From assembly GCF_002911665.1 (NCBI RefSeq), contig NZ_MTBP01000001.1, forward strand, positions 1,984,001 to 2,048,000: DNA of 64,000 nucleotides, written 5' to 3'. The notes under the pieces are model-generated. The model was given only the letters and a program-made list of their open reading frames with translations, had not been told where the DNA came from and did not search any database. The DNA is from Actinomadura rubteroloni. Its GTDB lineage: Bacteria; Actinomycetota; Actinomycetes; Streptosporangiales; Streptosporangiaceae. Below are positions 25,521-34,268 of this stretch, one piece after another. Each line of letters opens with the position of its first letter. Within the stretch, counting starts at the first letter, position 1. The position numbers and the translations under genes were made by a program.

Positions 25521-26783
25521 GTGACCGCGACGAAGACGGAGAGAGACGGGGGGTGGCCGGTGTCGATCTCCGCGGAGCCTTGGCGGGAACTGCCCGACGG
25601 GGCCGCCGTATGGCTGCGGAGCCACCTCGCGGCCGTCGAGCAGTACATGACCGACGGCGTGCTGCGCGAGGTGCCCGAATACGCGCGGCCCGGCGACCCG
25701 CAGTACCGGCAGGTCGTGGAGGCGGCCGTCGGGTTCGCGATGGAGCACTTCGTCCGGCTGATCGACGATCCGGAGACGTCCTGGGACGACGTCCACAAGG
25801 TCTACTTCGACGTCGGCTACGGCGAGGCCGTCGAGGGACGCAGCCTGGAGCACTTCCAGAACGCCATGCGCATCGCGTCCCGGCTCGCCTGGCGGTACCT
25901 GTCGACCGAGTACGAGCGCGAGAACCGTCCGCTGGAGTTCCTCAGCGCGATGGCGGAGGCGAACTTCGCCTACCTGGACGAGCTGTCGTCCGCCGCCGCC
26001 GACGGGTACGCGCGGGCGAGGGAGAAGGCGGCGGGGGAGCGGGAACAGCGCCGGGCGCGGCTGCTGTCGCTGCTGCTGTCGGACGCGCCCGTCCCGCCGA
26101 ACGTGATCGCCGAGCAGGCGGCCGTGGCGGGCTGGCGCCTGCCGCGGCGCCTCGCGGTCGTCGTGCTGCAGCCGTGGCCGGGCAACGGCGGCGAGGGACC
26201 GGCAGGCCTGCCGCCGGAGATGCTCGTCGGGCTGGACCAGGGGCGGCCGTGCATCATCGTCCCCGACCCGGAGGGCCCCGGGCAGGTGGACCGGCTCGCC
26301 GGAACGCTCGCCGGATGGACCGCCGCCGCCGGGCCGACGGTCGCGCCCGAGGAGGCCCGGATGTCGCTGCACTGGGCGCGGCGCGCGCTGGACCTCGCGC
26401 CGGAGCCGCGCGACGCGGGCCGTTCCCGGCCCGGCCGGCTGATCCGCGCCGAGGAGCACCTTCCCGAGCTGCTGATCCAGGAGGGCGGGCCGCTCGTGGA
26501 CGTCGTCGCCGCGCGGCGCCTCGCCCCGCTCCAGTTGCGCAACCGCTCGAAGAAGGGGCTGAGCCTCGCGGTCACGCTGCTGGAGTGCCTGAAGAACGGG
26601 TTCAACGCGACGGACGCGGCGGTGGCGCTGAACGTCCACCCGCAGACCGTCCGCTACCGGATGGCGCAGCTCACCGAGATGTTCGACTTCGACATCGAGG
26701 ACCCCGAGATCCGGCTGGAGCTGATGCTGCTCCTGCGCGCGTGGATCCGGCAGGTCCGGGTCGGCCCGGAAACGACCGGCTGA
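25521..26783 (+). CDS. PucR/CdaR-type helix-turn-helix regulator
   Basis: A 420-aa regulator. The C-terminal 60 residues hold the PucR-type HTH: LLECLKNGFNATDAAVALNV followed by HPQTVRYRMAQLTEMF and an LELMLLLRAW helix. The centre (about 180-330) would be the GGDEF-like middle domain of this class. The N-terminal 170 residues are helical, with EQYMTDGVLREVPEYARPGD, and match the N-terminal domain of streptomycete PucR-like proteins. Start GTG 25521 has GGAGG eight bases upstream. It ends before a bidirectional terminator. Target genes are not evident from context. Confidence 0.88.
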   Translation: MTATKTERDGGWPVSISAEPWRELPDGAAVWLRSHLAAVEQYMTDGVLREVPEYARPGDPQYRQVVEAAVGFAMEHFVRLIDDPETSWDDVHKVYFDVGYGEAVEGRSLEHFQNAMRIASRLAWRYLSTEYERENRPLEFLSAMAEANFAYLDELSSAAADGYARAREKAAGEREQRRARLLSLLLSDAPVPPNVIAEQAAVAGWRLPRRLAVVVLQPWPGNGGEGPAGLPPEMLVGLDQGRPCIIVPDPEGPGQVDRLAGTLAGWTAAAGPTVAPEEARMSLHWARRALDLAPEPRDAGRSRPGRLIRAEEHLPELLIQEGGPLVDVVAARRLAPLQLRNRSKKGLSLAVTLLECLKNGFNATDAAVALNVHPQTVRYRMAQLTEMFDFDIEDPEIRLELMLLLRAWIRQVRVGPETTG

Positions 26784-26793
26784 GCAGAAGGGA

Positions 26794-26845
26794 AGACCCC
26801 TTCTCCCTCCCGAACGGCGCGCTGCGAGAGGAAGAAGGGGTCCGT
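26794..26845. terminator. Bidirectional hairpin terminator between convergent genes
   Basis: Arms AGACCCCTTCT-CCCTC and GAG-AGGAAGAAGGGGTCCGTCT pair with one or two bulges around a loop of about 20 bases. It fills the gap between the PucR-type regulator (ends 26783) and the convergent membrane protein gene (ends 26868), so it can stop transcription from both sides. Confidence 0.75.
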
Positions 26846-26867
26846 CTGGGGACCCGCCGGGCGGGCT

Positions 26868-28430
26868 TCAGGACCGCCCGGGCTCGTCGGGCAGCAGGGA
26901 GAAGCGGCGCTTGCCGCGACGCTTGGCGGCCCGTCCCGTCGCGGGCGCGGACTTGGCGGTCTTGGCCGCCGACCGCCGCGCACTCCGGGACTTCAGGGAC
27001 TTGGCCTTCGCGCGCTCGGGCTCGGGCGCCGCCGCGGGTGCGGGCTCCGGTTCGGACTCGGCCGCCGTTCCGGCTGCGGGTTCCGGCTCGGAGCCGGTCA
27101 CCGGGCCGGACGGGGCTTCGGCTTCCGACGCCGCTTCGAGTTCCAGCGCCGTCTTGAGCTCCGGCGTGATCCCGGACTCCGGGATGGCTTCGGGCACGGG
27201 AGCCTGCGTGGACGCGGGCTCGGGCGCGGCTTCGGGCTTGGGCTCCTGCGTGAAAGCGGGCGCGAGTTCGGGCGCCGACGCGTTCTCGGGCGCGGGCGCC
27301 TTCTCGGCGGCGGGCAGCTTCTCAGCGCCCGACTCCTTCGCAGCGGCGGGCAGCTTCTCGGCGCCGGATTCCTTCGCGGCGGCGGAGGTCTTCTTGGCGC
27401 CGGACGCCTTCTTCGCCGCGGACGCCTTCTTGCGCCTGGGCGTCTTTCCGGGCGCGGGCGCCGGCTCCGACGCGGACGCGGCCTTGGACGAGTCCGGCAG
27501 CGTCGCCGTGGGACGGGGCAGCGCGAGCGGCACGTCGGCGGCGGTGGCCGCGGCCGCGAACCGCCGGACGGGCTCTCTGCCGCGCGACCGCCGGACCATC
27601 CGCACGCGCAGCATGAGGAGGATCTGGCCGGCGAGAAGCGCGGCCATCCAGCCGGCGGCGCCCGGCCCGATCCGCTGGGCCAGGGGAAGCGCCGACTCGG
27701 CCGAACGCAGCGCGGTCCTCGTGGAGGCGACGGCGACCTGGTCCGGTGTCGCGGTGGCGACCTGCGGAGCGGACACGGGCGGCAGCGCGACTTCCGGCGC
27801 GTCCACGCCCGGCTCCGGGGGCGCCGTCGGGGCGCCGGTGAACGGCAGCGAGGGAATCGCGCCGCCGCCCCCGTTGGGCGTGCCGTTGTTCCCCGGGTCG
27901 TGGGGAGTGTTGGTCGGAGGCTTGCTGTGCGTGGGCTTCGGCGTGGGCTTCGGCTTCGGCGGAGTCGTCGGCTTGTCGACGGTTCCGGGGACGACCTGGA
28001 ACGACTTGGCGTCGCTCGCGGCGGTCACCAGCCGCGGCCCGGTGACGACGGCGTCCACGGTGATCGACCGGGCCGAGGCGCTCGACGGAACGGTGATCTG
28101 CGCGGTGACCGACTTGGGGGCCAGGTAAACGGTGCCGAGCGTGCCGCTCGCCGGGCTGACCTGGGCACCGCCGGCCGAGATGGTCCACCGCGTCATCGTG
28201 GAGGGAACGGGCTCCTCGGCCACCACCGTCATCGTCGCCGTGACGTGTGCGCCCGGCCGGACGCTGCTGTCGGAGAGTTGGAGCGTGACATGGACGTGCG
28301 CGATCAGATCCGACGGATCGTCGGTGGTGTCCGCCGCCGCGAAGGCCCCGGGGGCCATACCGCCGACGGCGAGGATCGCCGTGGCGCCGAGCGCCGCGAT
28401 GAGCGGTCTCCGCGCCGACAGGAACGTCAC
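26868..28430 (-). CDS. Secreted/membrane protein with Pro-rich linker and long Ala/Glu/Lys-rich tail
   Basis: A 520-aa protein of unrecognised function. It starts with a signal peptide (about 1-33, ending GAFAAADT) and an extracellular beta-rich domain (about 40-150) that resembles bacterial CARDB/Ig-like modules. A Pro/Lys/Thr linker (about 155-195) follows, then a GGGG turn and an LPFTG pentapeptide. About 65 residues later comes one membrane span (AAGWMAALLAGQILLML), then a basic stop-transfer stretch (RVRMVRRSRGREPVRR). The remaining 220 residues are low complexity, repeating AAKESGAEKLPAA-like and EPEPA-like units, and end in a very basic KRRGKRRF tail. The LPFTG is not followed directly by a span, so sortase anchoring is doubtful. 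Start GTG 28430 has GGGAGGG upstream. Confidence 0.82.
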   Translation of the reverse strand: MTFLSARRPLIAALGATAILAVGGMAPGAFAAADTTDDPSDLIAHVHVTLQLSDSSVRPGAHVTATMTVVAEEPVPSTMTRWTISAGGAQVSPASGTLGTVYLAPKSVTAQITVPSSASARSITVDAVVTGPRLVTAASDAKSFQVVPGTVDKPTTPPKPKPTPKPTHSKPPTNTPHDPGNNGTPNGGGGAIPSLPFTGAPTAPPEPGVDAPEVALPPVSAPQVATATPDQVAVASTRTALRSAESALPLAQRIGPGAAGWMAALLAGQILLMLRVRMVRRSRGREPVRRFAAAATAADVPLALPRPTATLPDSSKAASASEPAPAPGKTPRRKKASAAKKASGAKKTSAAAKESGAEKLPAAAKESGAEKLPAAEKAPAPENASAPELAPAFTQEPKPEAAPEPASTQAPVPEAIPESGITPELKTALELEAASEAEAPSGPVTGSEPEPAAGTAAESEPEPAPAAAPEPERAKAKSLKSRSARRSAAKTAKSAPATGRAAKRRGKRRFSLLPDEPGRS

Positions 28431-28783
28431 GTCCCGCCCTCCCTCGTGTCGTGCGCCGGATCGGCGCCTAGCGAAGCCGATCACGCCGCAGGTGGACGCG
28501 GCAAGGGAGTGCGGCCGAGTTTGACGAGCTCCGCGTGTTTCGCCCGGCGGCCTTGTCCGGCGGCGAGCATTTTCGTTCGTTCTCGCGAACGACGGCGCCC
28601 GCCGGGATCAGAAGTACTCACCTTCTGACAAATTCGATACTGAGTGTTTCCGAGATGTCACCTCCCGGAAAACTATCGGGTTTCGTTAGGGCACGGGGCG
28701 CCTGGGCGATATGTCTTGTTGATCCTTCCGGAGCGTCGCTACGCTGGCGCACTCGAATCCCCGGCTGGAAGGTGTAGGAGCGG

Positions 28784-29218
28784 ATGGCCCTGTTCAGTAC
28801 AAGGCACTCCGCCGTCACCGGGCTTCCCGCCGCGGACGGACGGCGCGTCCGGACGCCTCGTCCGTCCATGATCGTCGGCCGCGTCCGGGGGGCCGGGTGC
28901 CCCCACGGGCCGTCCCGCGGCCGGGACGTCGGCAGGGACCGCGTCCGGGTGGCGGTACCGGGCGGGGGATTCGACAGGCCGGGCTCTCCGCTTCCGGCCG
29001 GACGCATTTCCGGTTGCGGAAATTACGTGAAGATGATTCAAGGACCGCGATGTGCTCGAACTGCCTCCGCGGACCGGCCGGGAGGCCCGGCGAAGATGGC
29101 CTTCTTGCTCCTTTCAGAAAACGAGGTTGTCATCCGATGCCAAGAAATTCGGCAGCCGACGACGGCCCCTTGTGTCCGTTTTCCGGCCGTCGCTAACGTG
29201 ACCGGCCCGGCGGCCTGA
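28784..29218 (+). CDS. Doubtful small ORF in the gap upstream of the mce operon
   Basis: The 837-bp gap 28431-29267 has no certain gene. This 144-codon frame has a good ribosome binding site (GTAGGAGCGG before ATG) and a promoter-like TTGTTG-N18-TACGCT just upstream. The first 60 codons have GC-rich third positions, but that bias fades after about 28970 and the product is Arg/Gly/Pro-rich without recognised features. It may be a real short gene with a decayed 3' end or chance. An AT-richer stretch at 28560-28690, including the dyad CGTTCG-N6-CGAACG near 28574, holds nothing else I can name. Confidence 0.22.
   Translation: MALFSTRHSAVTGLPAADGRRVRTPRPSMIVGRVRGAGCPHGPSRGRDVGRDRVRVAVPGGGFDRPGSPLPAGRISGCGNYVKMIQGPRCARTASADRPGGPAKMAFLLLSENEVVIRCQEIRQPTTAPCVRFPAVANVTGPAA
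29170..29199 (+). promoter_or_regulatory. Candidate promoter of the mce operon
   Basis: TTGTGT (29170-29175) and TAACGT (29194-29199) are separated by 18 bases in a locally less GC-rich stretch, 69 bases before the first yrbE start. This fits a vegetative actinobacterial promoter, but hexamer matches alone are weak evidence. Confidence 0.45.
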
Positions 29219-29267
29219 TCCGGCCACCGGCCCGACCGAGGAGAGTCCCCCGCATGGAGATCGAGTC

Positions 29268-30053
29268 ATGACCGCGACACCGGTGTCGCTCGCCGCCGGC
29301 GGGCTGCGCCAGACGGGGCGCCTGTTCGCGCTCGCGGCCACGGTGTTCGGTCAGATGTGGCGCCGTCCGTTCCAGGTTCGCGAGTTCGTGGAACAGTTCT
29401 GGTTCATCGCGGGGGTGACCATCCTTCCGACCGCGCTGGTGTCGATCCCCTTCGGCGCGGTGATCGCGCTTCAGGTCGGGTCGCTCACCCAGCAGCTCGG
29501 CGCGCAGTCCTTCACCGGTGGTGCGAGCGTGCTGGCGGTGATCCAGCAGGCCAGCCCGATGATCGTCGCGCTGCTGGTCTCCGGGGTCGCGGGATCGGCG
29601 ATCTGCGCCGACATCGGTTCCCGCAAGACCCGCGAGGAACTGGACGCGATGGAAGTGCTGGGCGTCTCCCCGATCCAGCGCCTGGTGGTCCCCCGCGTCC
29701 TCGCGTGCGTCGCGGTCGCGTTCCTGCTCAACGGGCTCGTCTCGGTCGTCGGCGTCGGCGGCGGCTACTTCTTCAACGTGATGATGCAGGGCGGTACGCC
29801 GGGCGCGTACCTGGCGAGCTTCTCCGCCCTCGCACAGCTCCCCGACCTCTATATCGGCGAGTTCAAGGCGATCCTGTTCGGCTTCATCGCCGGCACGGTC
29901 GCCGCCTACCGGGGCCTGAACCCGCGCGGCGGGCCGAAGGGCGTCGGAGACGTCGTGAACCAGGCGGTCGTCATCACGTTCGTCATGCTGTTCTCGATCA
30001 ACCTCATCATCACCGGCATCTACCTCCAGATCGTCCCGCCGAAGGGTGGCTGA
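29268..30053 (+). CDS. yrbEA: YrbE/MlaE-type permease A of the MCE system
   Basis: A 261-aa integral membrane permease of the MlaE family, the membrane core of an MCE lipid importer. About five spans are visible, and the family-typical cytoplasmic stretch GSRKTREELDAMEVLGVSPI carries the conserved Glu-rich coupling loop. QVREFVEQFWFIAGVTILPT near the N-terminus is also typical. An upstream ATG at 29254 opens only a five-codon frame that ends in the start overlap, possibly aiding ribosome loading. It heads a 12-gene unit and would need a separate MlaF/Mkl-type ATPase, not present in the window. Confidence 0.95.
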   Translation: MTATPVSLAAGGLRQTGRLFALAATVFGQMWRRPFQVREFVEQFWFIAGVTILPTALVSIPFGAVIALQVGSLTQQLGAQSFTGGASVLAVIQQASPMIVALLVSGVAGSAICADIGSRKTREELDAMEVLGVSPIQRLVVPRVLACVAVAFLLNGLVSVVGVGGGYFFNVMMQGGTPGAYLASFSALAQLPDLYIGEFKAILFGFIAGTVAAYRGLNPRGGPKGVGDVVNQAVVITFVMLFSINLIITGIYLQIVPPKGG

Positions 30054-30056
30054 GTG

Positions 30057-30887
30057 ATGGCATTGCTCGACTCTGTCCGGCCGAGCCGGTTGCTCGGAAG
30101 GCTGGACGCTCCCGGAGACCAGCTCCTCTTCTACATCCGCGCGCTCCTGTGGACGCCGCGCGCACTGCGCCGCTACACCAGAGAGATCCAGCGACTGCTG
30201 GCCGAGGTGTCGTTCGGCTCCGGCGGCCTCGGCGTCGTCGGCGGCACGATCGGCGTCATGGTCGCGCTGAGCATCGCGGTCGGCACGCTCGTCGGCATGC
30301 AGGGCTACTCGGCCCTCCAGCAGATCGGAACGGCGGCCTTCACCGGGTTCGCCTCCGCCTACTTCAACACCCGTGAGATCGCGCCGCTGGTGGCGGGGCT
30401 CGCCCTGTCGGCGACGATCGGCGCGGGCTTCACCGCGCAGCTCGGCGCGATGCGCATCAGCGACGAGGTGGACGCCCTGGAGGTCATGGGCATCCCGTCG
30501 CTGCCCTATCTCGTGACGACACGGATCATCGCGGGCGCCATCGCGATCATCCCGCTGTACGCGATCGGGCTGCTGTGCAGCTACTTCGCGTCCCGCGAGG
30601 TCACGGTGCTCATCAACGGGCAGTCGTCGGGAACCTACGACCACTACTTCAAGCTGTTCCTGTCGCCCACCGACGTGCTGCTGTCGTTCTTCAAGGTGCT
30701 GATCTTCGCCGTGCTGGTGATCTTGTCGCACTGCTACTTCGGCTACCGCGCGGCAGGCGGTCCCGCGGGAGTGGGACGCGCCGTCGGACGCGCGGTACGG
30801 ACCTCGATCGTTCTGATCAGCGTCACGGACTTCTTCCTCAGCCTGGCGATCTGGGGCACGACCACGACCGTGAAGGTGGCCGGATGA
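30057..30887 (+). CDS. yrbEB: YrbE/MlaE-type permease B of the MCE system
   Basis: A 276-aa second MlaE-like permease, pairing with YrbEA as in all actinobacterial mce operons. Family stretches are SFGSGGLGVVGGTIGVMVAL, GYSALQQIGTAAFTGFAS and ATIGAGFTAQLGAMRISDEV followed by DALEVMGIPSLPYLV. A GTG three bases earlier, directly after the yrbEA stop, is an alternative start; AAGGGTGG serves either. Its stop overlaps the mceA start (ATGA). Confidence 0.95.
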   Translation: MALLDSVRPSRLLGRLDAPGDQLLFYIRALLWTPRALRRYTREIQRLLAEVSFGSGGLGVVGGTIGVMVALSIAVGTLVGMQGYSALQQIGTAAFTGFASAYFNTREIAPLVAGLALSATIGAGFTAQLGAMRISDEVDALEVMGIPSLPYLVTTRIIAGAIAIIPLYAIGLLCSYFASREVTVLINGQSSGTYDHYFKLFLSPTDVLLSFFKVLIFAVLVILSHCYFGYRAAGGPAGVGRAVGRAVRTSIVLISVTDFFLSLAIWGTTTTVKVAG

Positions 30888-32155
30888 GACACCGCAACAA
30901 GGCGAACGCCGGGGTCGTCGGACAGCGCAGCGCGGGCGTGGCGTTCCTGCTGGTCCCGGCGCTCCTGATCTGGCTGTCGATCGCCGTCTACAACAAGCAG
31001 TTCACGAACGTCACGTGGGTCACGGTGAAGACCCCGACCACCGGCAACGAGATGCACCCGCACGCCGACGTGAAGCTGCGCGGCGTCGTCGTCGGCGAGG
31101 TCCGCTCGATCAGCACCGACGGCTCCACCGCGACGCTGAAGCTCGCGATGCAGCCGGACAAGATGAAGATGATCCCGGGCGACGTCACCGCGCAGATGCT
31201 CCCGACGACGCTGTTCGGCCAGCGGTACGTGGCGCTGGTCCCGCCGGCGCAGCCGAGCCCGGCGCGGCTCACCGCCAACACCGTCATCGACCAGGACCGG
31301 TCGTCCAACGCGATCGAGCTGCAGAAGGTGCTGAACAACCTGATGCCGATGCTCACCGCCGTGCAGCCGGAGAAGCTGTCGGCGACGCTGACGGCCGTGT
31401 CGCAGGCGCTCGACGGACGCGGCACCGACCTCGGTAAGACCCTGGTCGAGCTGGACGCGTACCTGAAGAAGTTCAACCCGAGCCTCCCCGAGCTGAACAA
31501 GAGCATCACCGAGCTGGTCGGGTTCACGCAGACCTACAGCGAGGCGACACCGGACATCCTCGCCGCGCTCGACGATCTGACGAGCACGAGCCGGACGATC
31601 GTGAACCAGGAGAAGAGCCTGGCGGTGCTGTACTCCTCGCTGACCGCGGGGTCGCGGAACCTCACCGACTTCCTGCGGGAGAACTCCGGGAACCTCATCC
31701 GGGCGTCCACGCAGAGCCGCGCGAGCCTTGAGACGCTCGCCCGGTACGCGCCCGAACTGCCCTGCACGCTCGGGATGATGAACGACTTCATCCCGCTGAT
31801 GGACAAGGTCCTCGGCAAGGGGACGAGCGAGCCGGGCCTGCACGTGAACGTCGTGTCGGTCCCGTCCAAGGGCGCGTACACGCCCGGTAAGGACCGGCCG
31901 CGGTTCGGCGGGCACGACGGGCCGCATTGCTACTCGGTGCCGTACGGCAACGCGCCGCGCGCGTCGGTCGCGTCGGCGGGCGCCGTGACGGCGGGCGCGC
32001 CGGGCGGCCTCGGCCTCCCGAACTCGCCGGAGGAGAACCGGCTCGTCAACGAACTGATGGCGCCGGGCCTGCAGGAGACGCCCGAGACTCTGCCCGATTG
32101 GAGCACCGTGCTCACAGGTCCGCTCTACCGGGGGACGGAGGTGAAGATCGGATGA
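30884..32155 (+). CDS. mceA: MCE family protein A
   Basis: A 423-aa MCE subunit with one N-terminal membrane anchor (about residues 17-36, VAFLLVPALLIWLSIAVY) and an exported body. The MCE domain (about 48-125) includes HADVKLRGVVVGEVRSIST and LPTTLFGQRYVALVPP. It is followed by a long alpha-helical region (about 140-320) that in this family forms the hexameric lipid tunnel. The C-terminus has a CTLGMMNDFIPLMDKVL stretch and low complexity. The true start is ATG 30884, overlapping the yrbEB stop; the longer open frame upstream is out of phase with homology. Transported lipid unknown (MCE systems carry fatty acids, sterols or phospholipids). Confidence 0.95.
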   Translation: MRHRNKANAGVVGQRSAGVAFLLVPALLIWLSIAVYNKQFTNVTWVTVKTPTTGNEMHPHADVKLRGVVVGEVRSISTDGSTATLKLAMQPDKMKMIPGDVTAQMLPTTLFGQRYVALVPPAQPSPARLTANTVIDQDRSSNAIELQKVLNNLMPMLTAVQPEKLSATLTAVSQALDGRGTDLGKTLVELDAYLKKFNPSLPELNKSITELVGFTQTYSEATPDILAALDDLTSTSRTIVNQEKSLAVLYSSLTAGSRNLTDFLRENSGNLIRASTQSRASLETLARYAPELPCTLGMMNDFIPLMDKVLGKGTSEPGLHVNVVSVPSKGAYTPGKDRPRFGGHDGPHCYSVPYGNAPRASVASAGAVTAGAPGGLGLPNSPEENRLVNELMAPGLQETPETLPDWSTVLTGPLYRGTEVKIG

Positions 32156-33183
32156 GGAACCTCACCGGACCGCTGATCAAGTCGGCGCTGTTCATCTTCG
32201 TCACCGTCATGGCGACACTGGTCCTCGCGATGAGCATCGCCCAGACCACCAACGGCACGACGAGCAAGTACAAGGCGCGGTTCACCGACGCGTCGGGCCT
32301 GCGGAAGGGCGACAGCGTCCGCATCGCGGGCGTGCAGGTCGGACGGATCGAGTCCATCACGGTCAAGGACCAGCGGATCGCGCAGGTGACCTTCACCGTG
32401 GACAAGGACCGGACGCTGCCGGCGTCGTCCACCGCGACGATCAAGTACCTGAACCTCGTCGGCCAGCGGTTCGTCGAGCTGGACCGGGGCACGGGCGCGG
32501 GCGGAACGCTCGCGCCCGGCGCGACGATCCCCGTCGACCGCACCACCCCGGCGCTGAACCTGACGCAGCTCTTCAACGGGTTCCAGCCGCTGTTCGCTGC
32601 GATGTCCCCCAAGGACGTCAACCAGCTCGCCGCCTCGCTCGTGCAGGTCATGCAGGGCGAGGGCGGCACGGTCGAGAACCTGCTGTCCACCATCGGGTCG
32701 CTGACCGGCACGATCGCCAACAAGGACAAGGTGATCGGCGAGGTCGTGGACAACCTCACGACCGTCCTGGAGACCGTCAACAACCGCGGCGACAAGCTGA
32801 CGAACCTCATCACGACGCTGCGCCAGCTCGTCTCGGGCCTCGCCGCCGACCGCAAGCCGATCGGCGACGCGATCGGCGCGCTGGACGACCTCGCCACGAG
32901 CACGGCGTCGCTGCTGACGAACGGGCGTCCCGCGCTCAAGAACGACATCGCCCAGATCGGACGGCTGTCGAAGAACCTCGACCGCGACAAGCCGCTCGTC
33001 GAGCAGTTCCTGAAGACGCTCCCCGAGAAGGAGGCCACGATCGGACGGCTCGGGTCGTACGGGTCGTGGATGAACTTCTACCTCTGCGAGGCCATCGTGA
33101 CCGGCGTGAAGTACCAGAAGGTCCCGGGTGAGACGCACCCCGACCCGACCGGGATTCCCCGCACGGCGAAGAGGTGCGGCTGA
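32152..33183 (+). CDS. mceB: MCE family protein B
   Basis: A 343-aa MCE subunit. It has an N-terminal anchor (LIKSALFIFVTVMATLVLAM), an MCE domain (YKARFTDASGLRKGDSVRIA, GVQVGRIESITV, TIKYLNLVGQRFVEL) and a helical tail with regular NLLSTIGSLTGTIANKDKVI-type heptads. The C-terminus ends in the family's MNFYLCEAIVTG-like segment with one Cys. ATG 32152 overlaps the mceA stop. Confidence 0.95.
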   Translation: MRNLTGPLIKSALFIFVTVMATLVLAMSIAQTTNGTTSKYKARFTDASGLRKGDSVRIAGVQVGRIESITVKDQRIAQVTFTVDKDRTLPASSTATIKYLNLVGQRFVELDRGTGAGGTLAPGATIPVDRTTPALNLTQLFNGFQPLFAAMSPKDVNQLAASLVQVMQGEGGTVENLLSTIGSLTGTIANKDKVIGEVVDNLTTVLETVNNRGDKLTNLITTLRQLVSGLAADRKPIGDAIGALDDLATSTASLLTNGRPALKNDIAQIGRLSKNLDRDKPLVEQFLKTLPEKEATIGRLGSYGSWMNFYLCEAIVTGVKYQKVPGETHPDPTGIPRTAKRCG

Positions 33184-34268
33184 TGACGGCCCCGACGCAC
33201 GCCTCGCCCCCGCCGCGCAGACGGCAGCCCGCGCGGATGGGCCGCCGCTGGCGCCTCAAGCCGGTGCGGGACCGCAACCCGATCGCCGTCGCGATCGTCG
33301 GCCTCCTGCTGATTCTCGTCGTCGCGCTGCTCGCCCTGAACGTGCGGAAGCTGCCGGTCATCGGCGGCGGCACGACCTACACGGCGTACTTCGCCGAGTC
33401 GGCGGGGCTGCGCCCCGGCAACGAGGTCCGGGTCGCCGGCGTCAAGGTCGGCCAGGTCACCGGGGTCGCGCTGGACCACGGCAAGGTGCGGGTCTCCTTC
33501 GCCGTGAAGAACACCTGGATCGGGAACACCAGCACCGCCGCGATCGCGATCAAGACGCTGCTGGGCGACAAGTACGTCGCCGTCGACCCGCTCGGCCCGG
33601 ACAAGCAGAACCCGGACCAGACGATCCCGCTCGCGCGCACCACGTCGCCCTACGACGTGACGCGGGCGTTCGAGGATCTCGCGGCGACCACCGGGGAGCT
33701 GGACACCAAGCAACTGGCGGCCTCGCTCGACGCGCTGTCGGGGGCGTTCTCCAATACCTCGCCGAGCATCCGCAGGGCGCTGGACGGCGTGTCCGCGCTG
33801 TCCAAGACGATCTCCAGCCGGGACGCGCAGCTCGCGCGGCTCCTGGCGGGGACCAGCAAGGTCAGCGGCACGCTCGCCGACCAGAACGAGCAGTTCGCGG
33901 CGCTGCTGCGCGACGGGAACACGCTGCTCGCCGAGATCCAGCGGCGGCGGGACGCCATCCACGGCCTGCTCGTCGGCACCCAGAACCTGAGCACCCAGCT
34001 CATCGGTCTCGTCGACGACAACCAGGCGCAGCTCAAGCCGTCGCTGGACGCGCTCGGCACCGTCGTGGACCTGCTGCTCCGCAACCAGAAGAACCTCGAC
34101 CGGGCGCTGAAGCTCTCCGGGCCCTACACCCGCATGATCGGCAACTCGATGGGCAACGGGCGCTGGATGGACGGCTACCTCTGCGGTCTCGTGCCGAAGA
34201 ACTACCTGCCGGACGGCACGCCGCCCAAGACCGGCTGCGTGCCGCCGAAGTCCGGGAAGAAGGGCTGA
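33183..34268 (+). CDS. mceC: MCE family protein C
   Basis: A 361-aa MCE subunit. A basic N-terminus (PPPRRRQPARMGRRWRLKP) precedes the anchor IAVAIVGLLLILVVALLAL. The MCE domain shows YTAYFAESAGLRPGNEVRVA, GVKVGQVTGVAL and IKTLLGDKYVAVDP. Then comes the helical tunnel region, and the Cys-containing C-terminus GRWMDGYLCGLVPKNYLP. ATG 33183 overlaps the mceB stop by one base (TGATG). Confidence 0.95.
   Translation: MTAPTHASPPPRRRQPARMGRRWRLKPVRDRNPIAVAIVGLLLILVVALLALNVRKLPVIGGGTTYTAYFAESAGLRPGNEVRVAGVKVGQVTGVALDHGKVRVSFAVKNTWIGNTSTAAIAIKTLLGDKYVAVDPLGPDKQNPDQTIPLARTTSPYDVTRAFEDLAATTGELDTKQLAASLDALSGAFSNTSPSIRRALDGVSALSKTISSRDAQLARLLAGTSKVSGTLADQNEQFAALLRDGNTLLAEIQRRRDAIHGLLVGTQNLSTQLIGLVDDNQAQLKPSLDALGTVVDLLLRNQKNLDRALKLSGPYTRMIGNSMGNGRWMDGYLCGLVPKNYLPDGTPPKTGCVPPKSGKKG

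Noticed and set aside
27800..27860. Sortase substrate call based on LPFTG
   Set aside because: A sortase signal needs a span and basic tail directly after the motif; here the span is about 65 residues away and a long cytoplasmic domain follows.
28618..29007. Minus-strand ORF in the gap before the mce operon
   Set aside because: No ribosome binding site, uneven third-position GC and no recognisable features.
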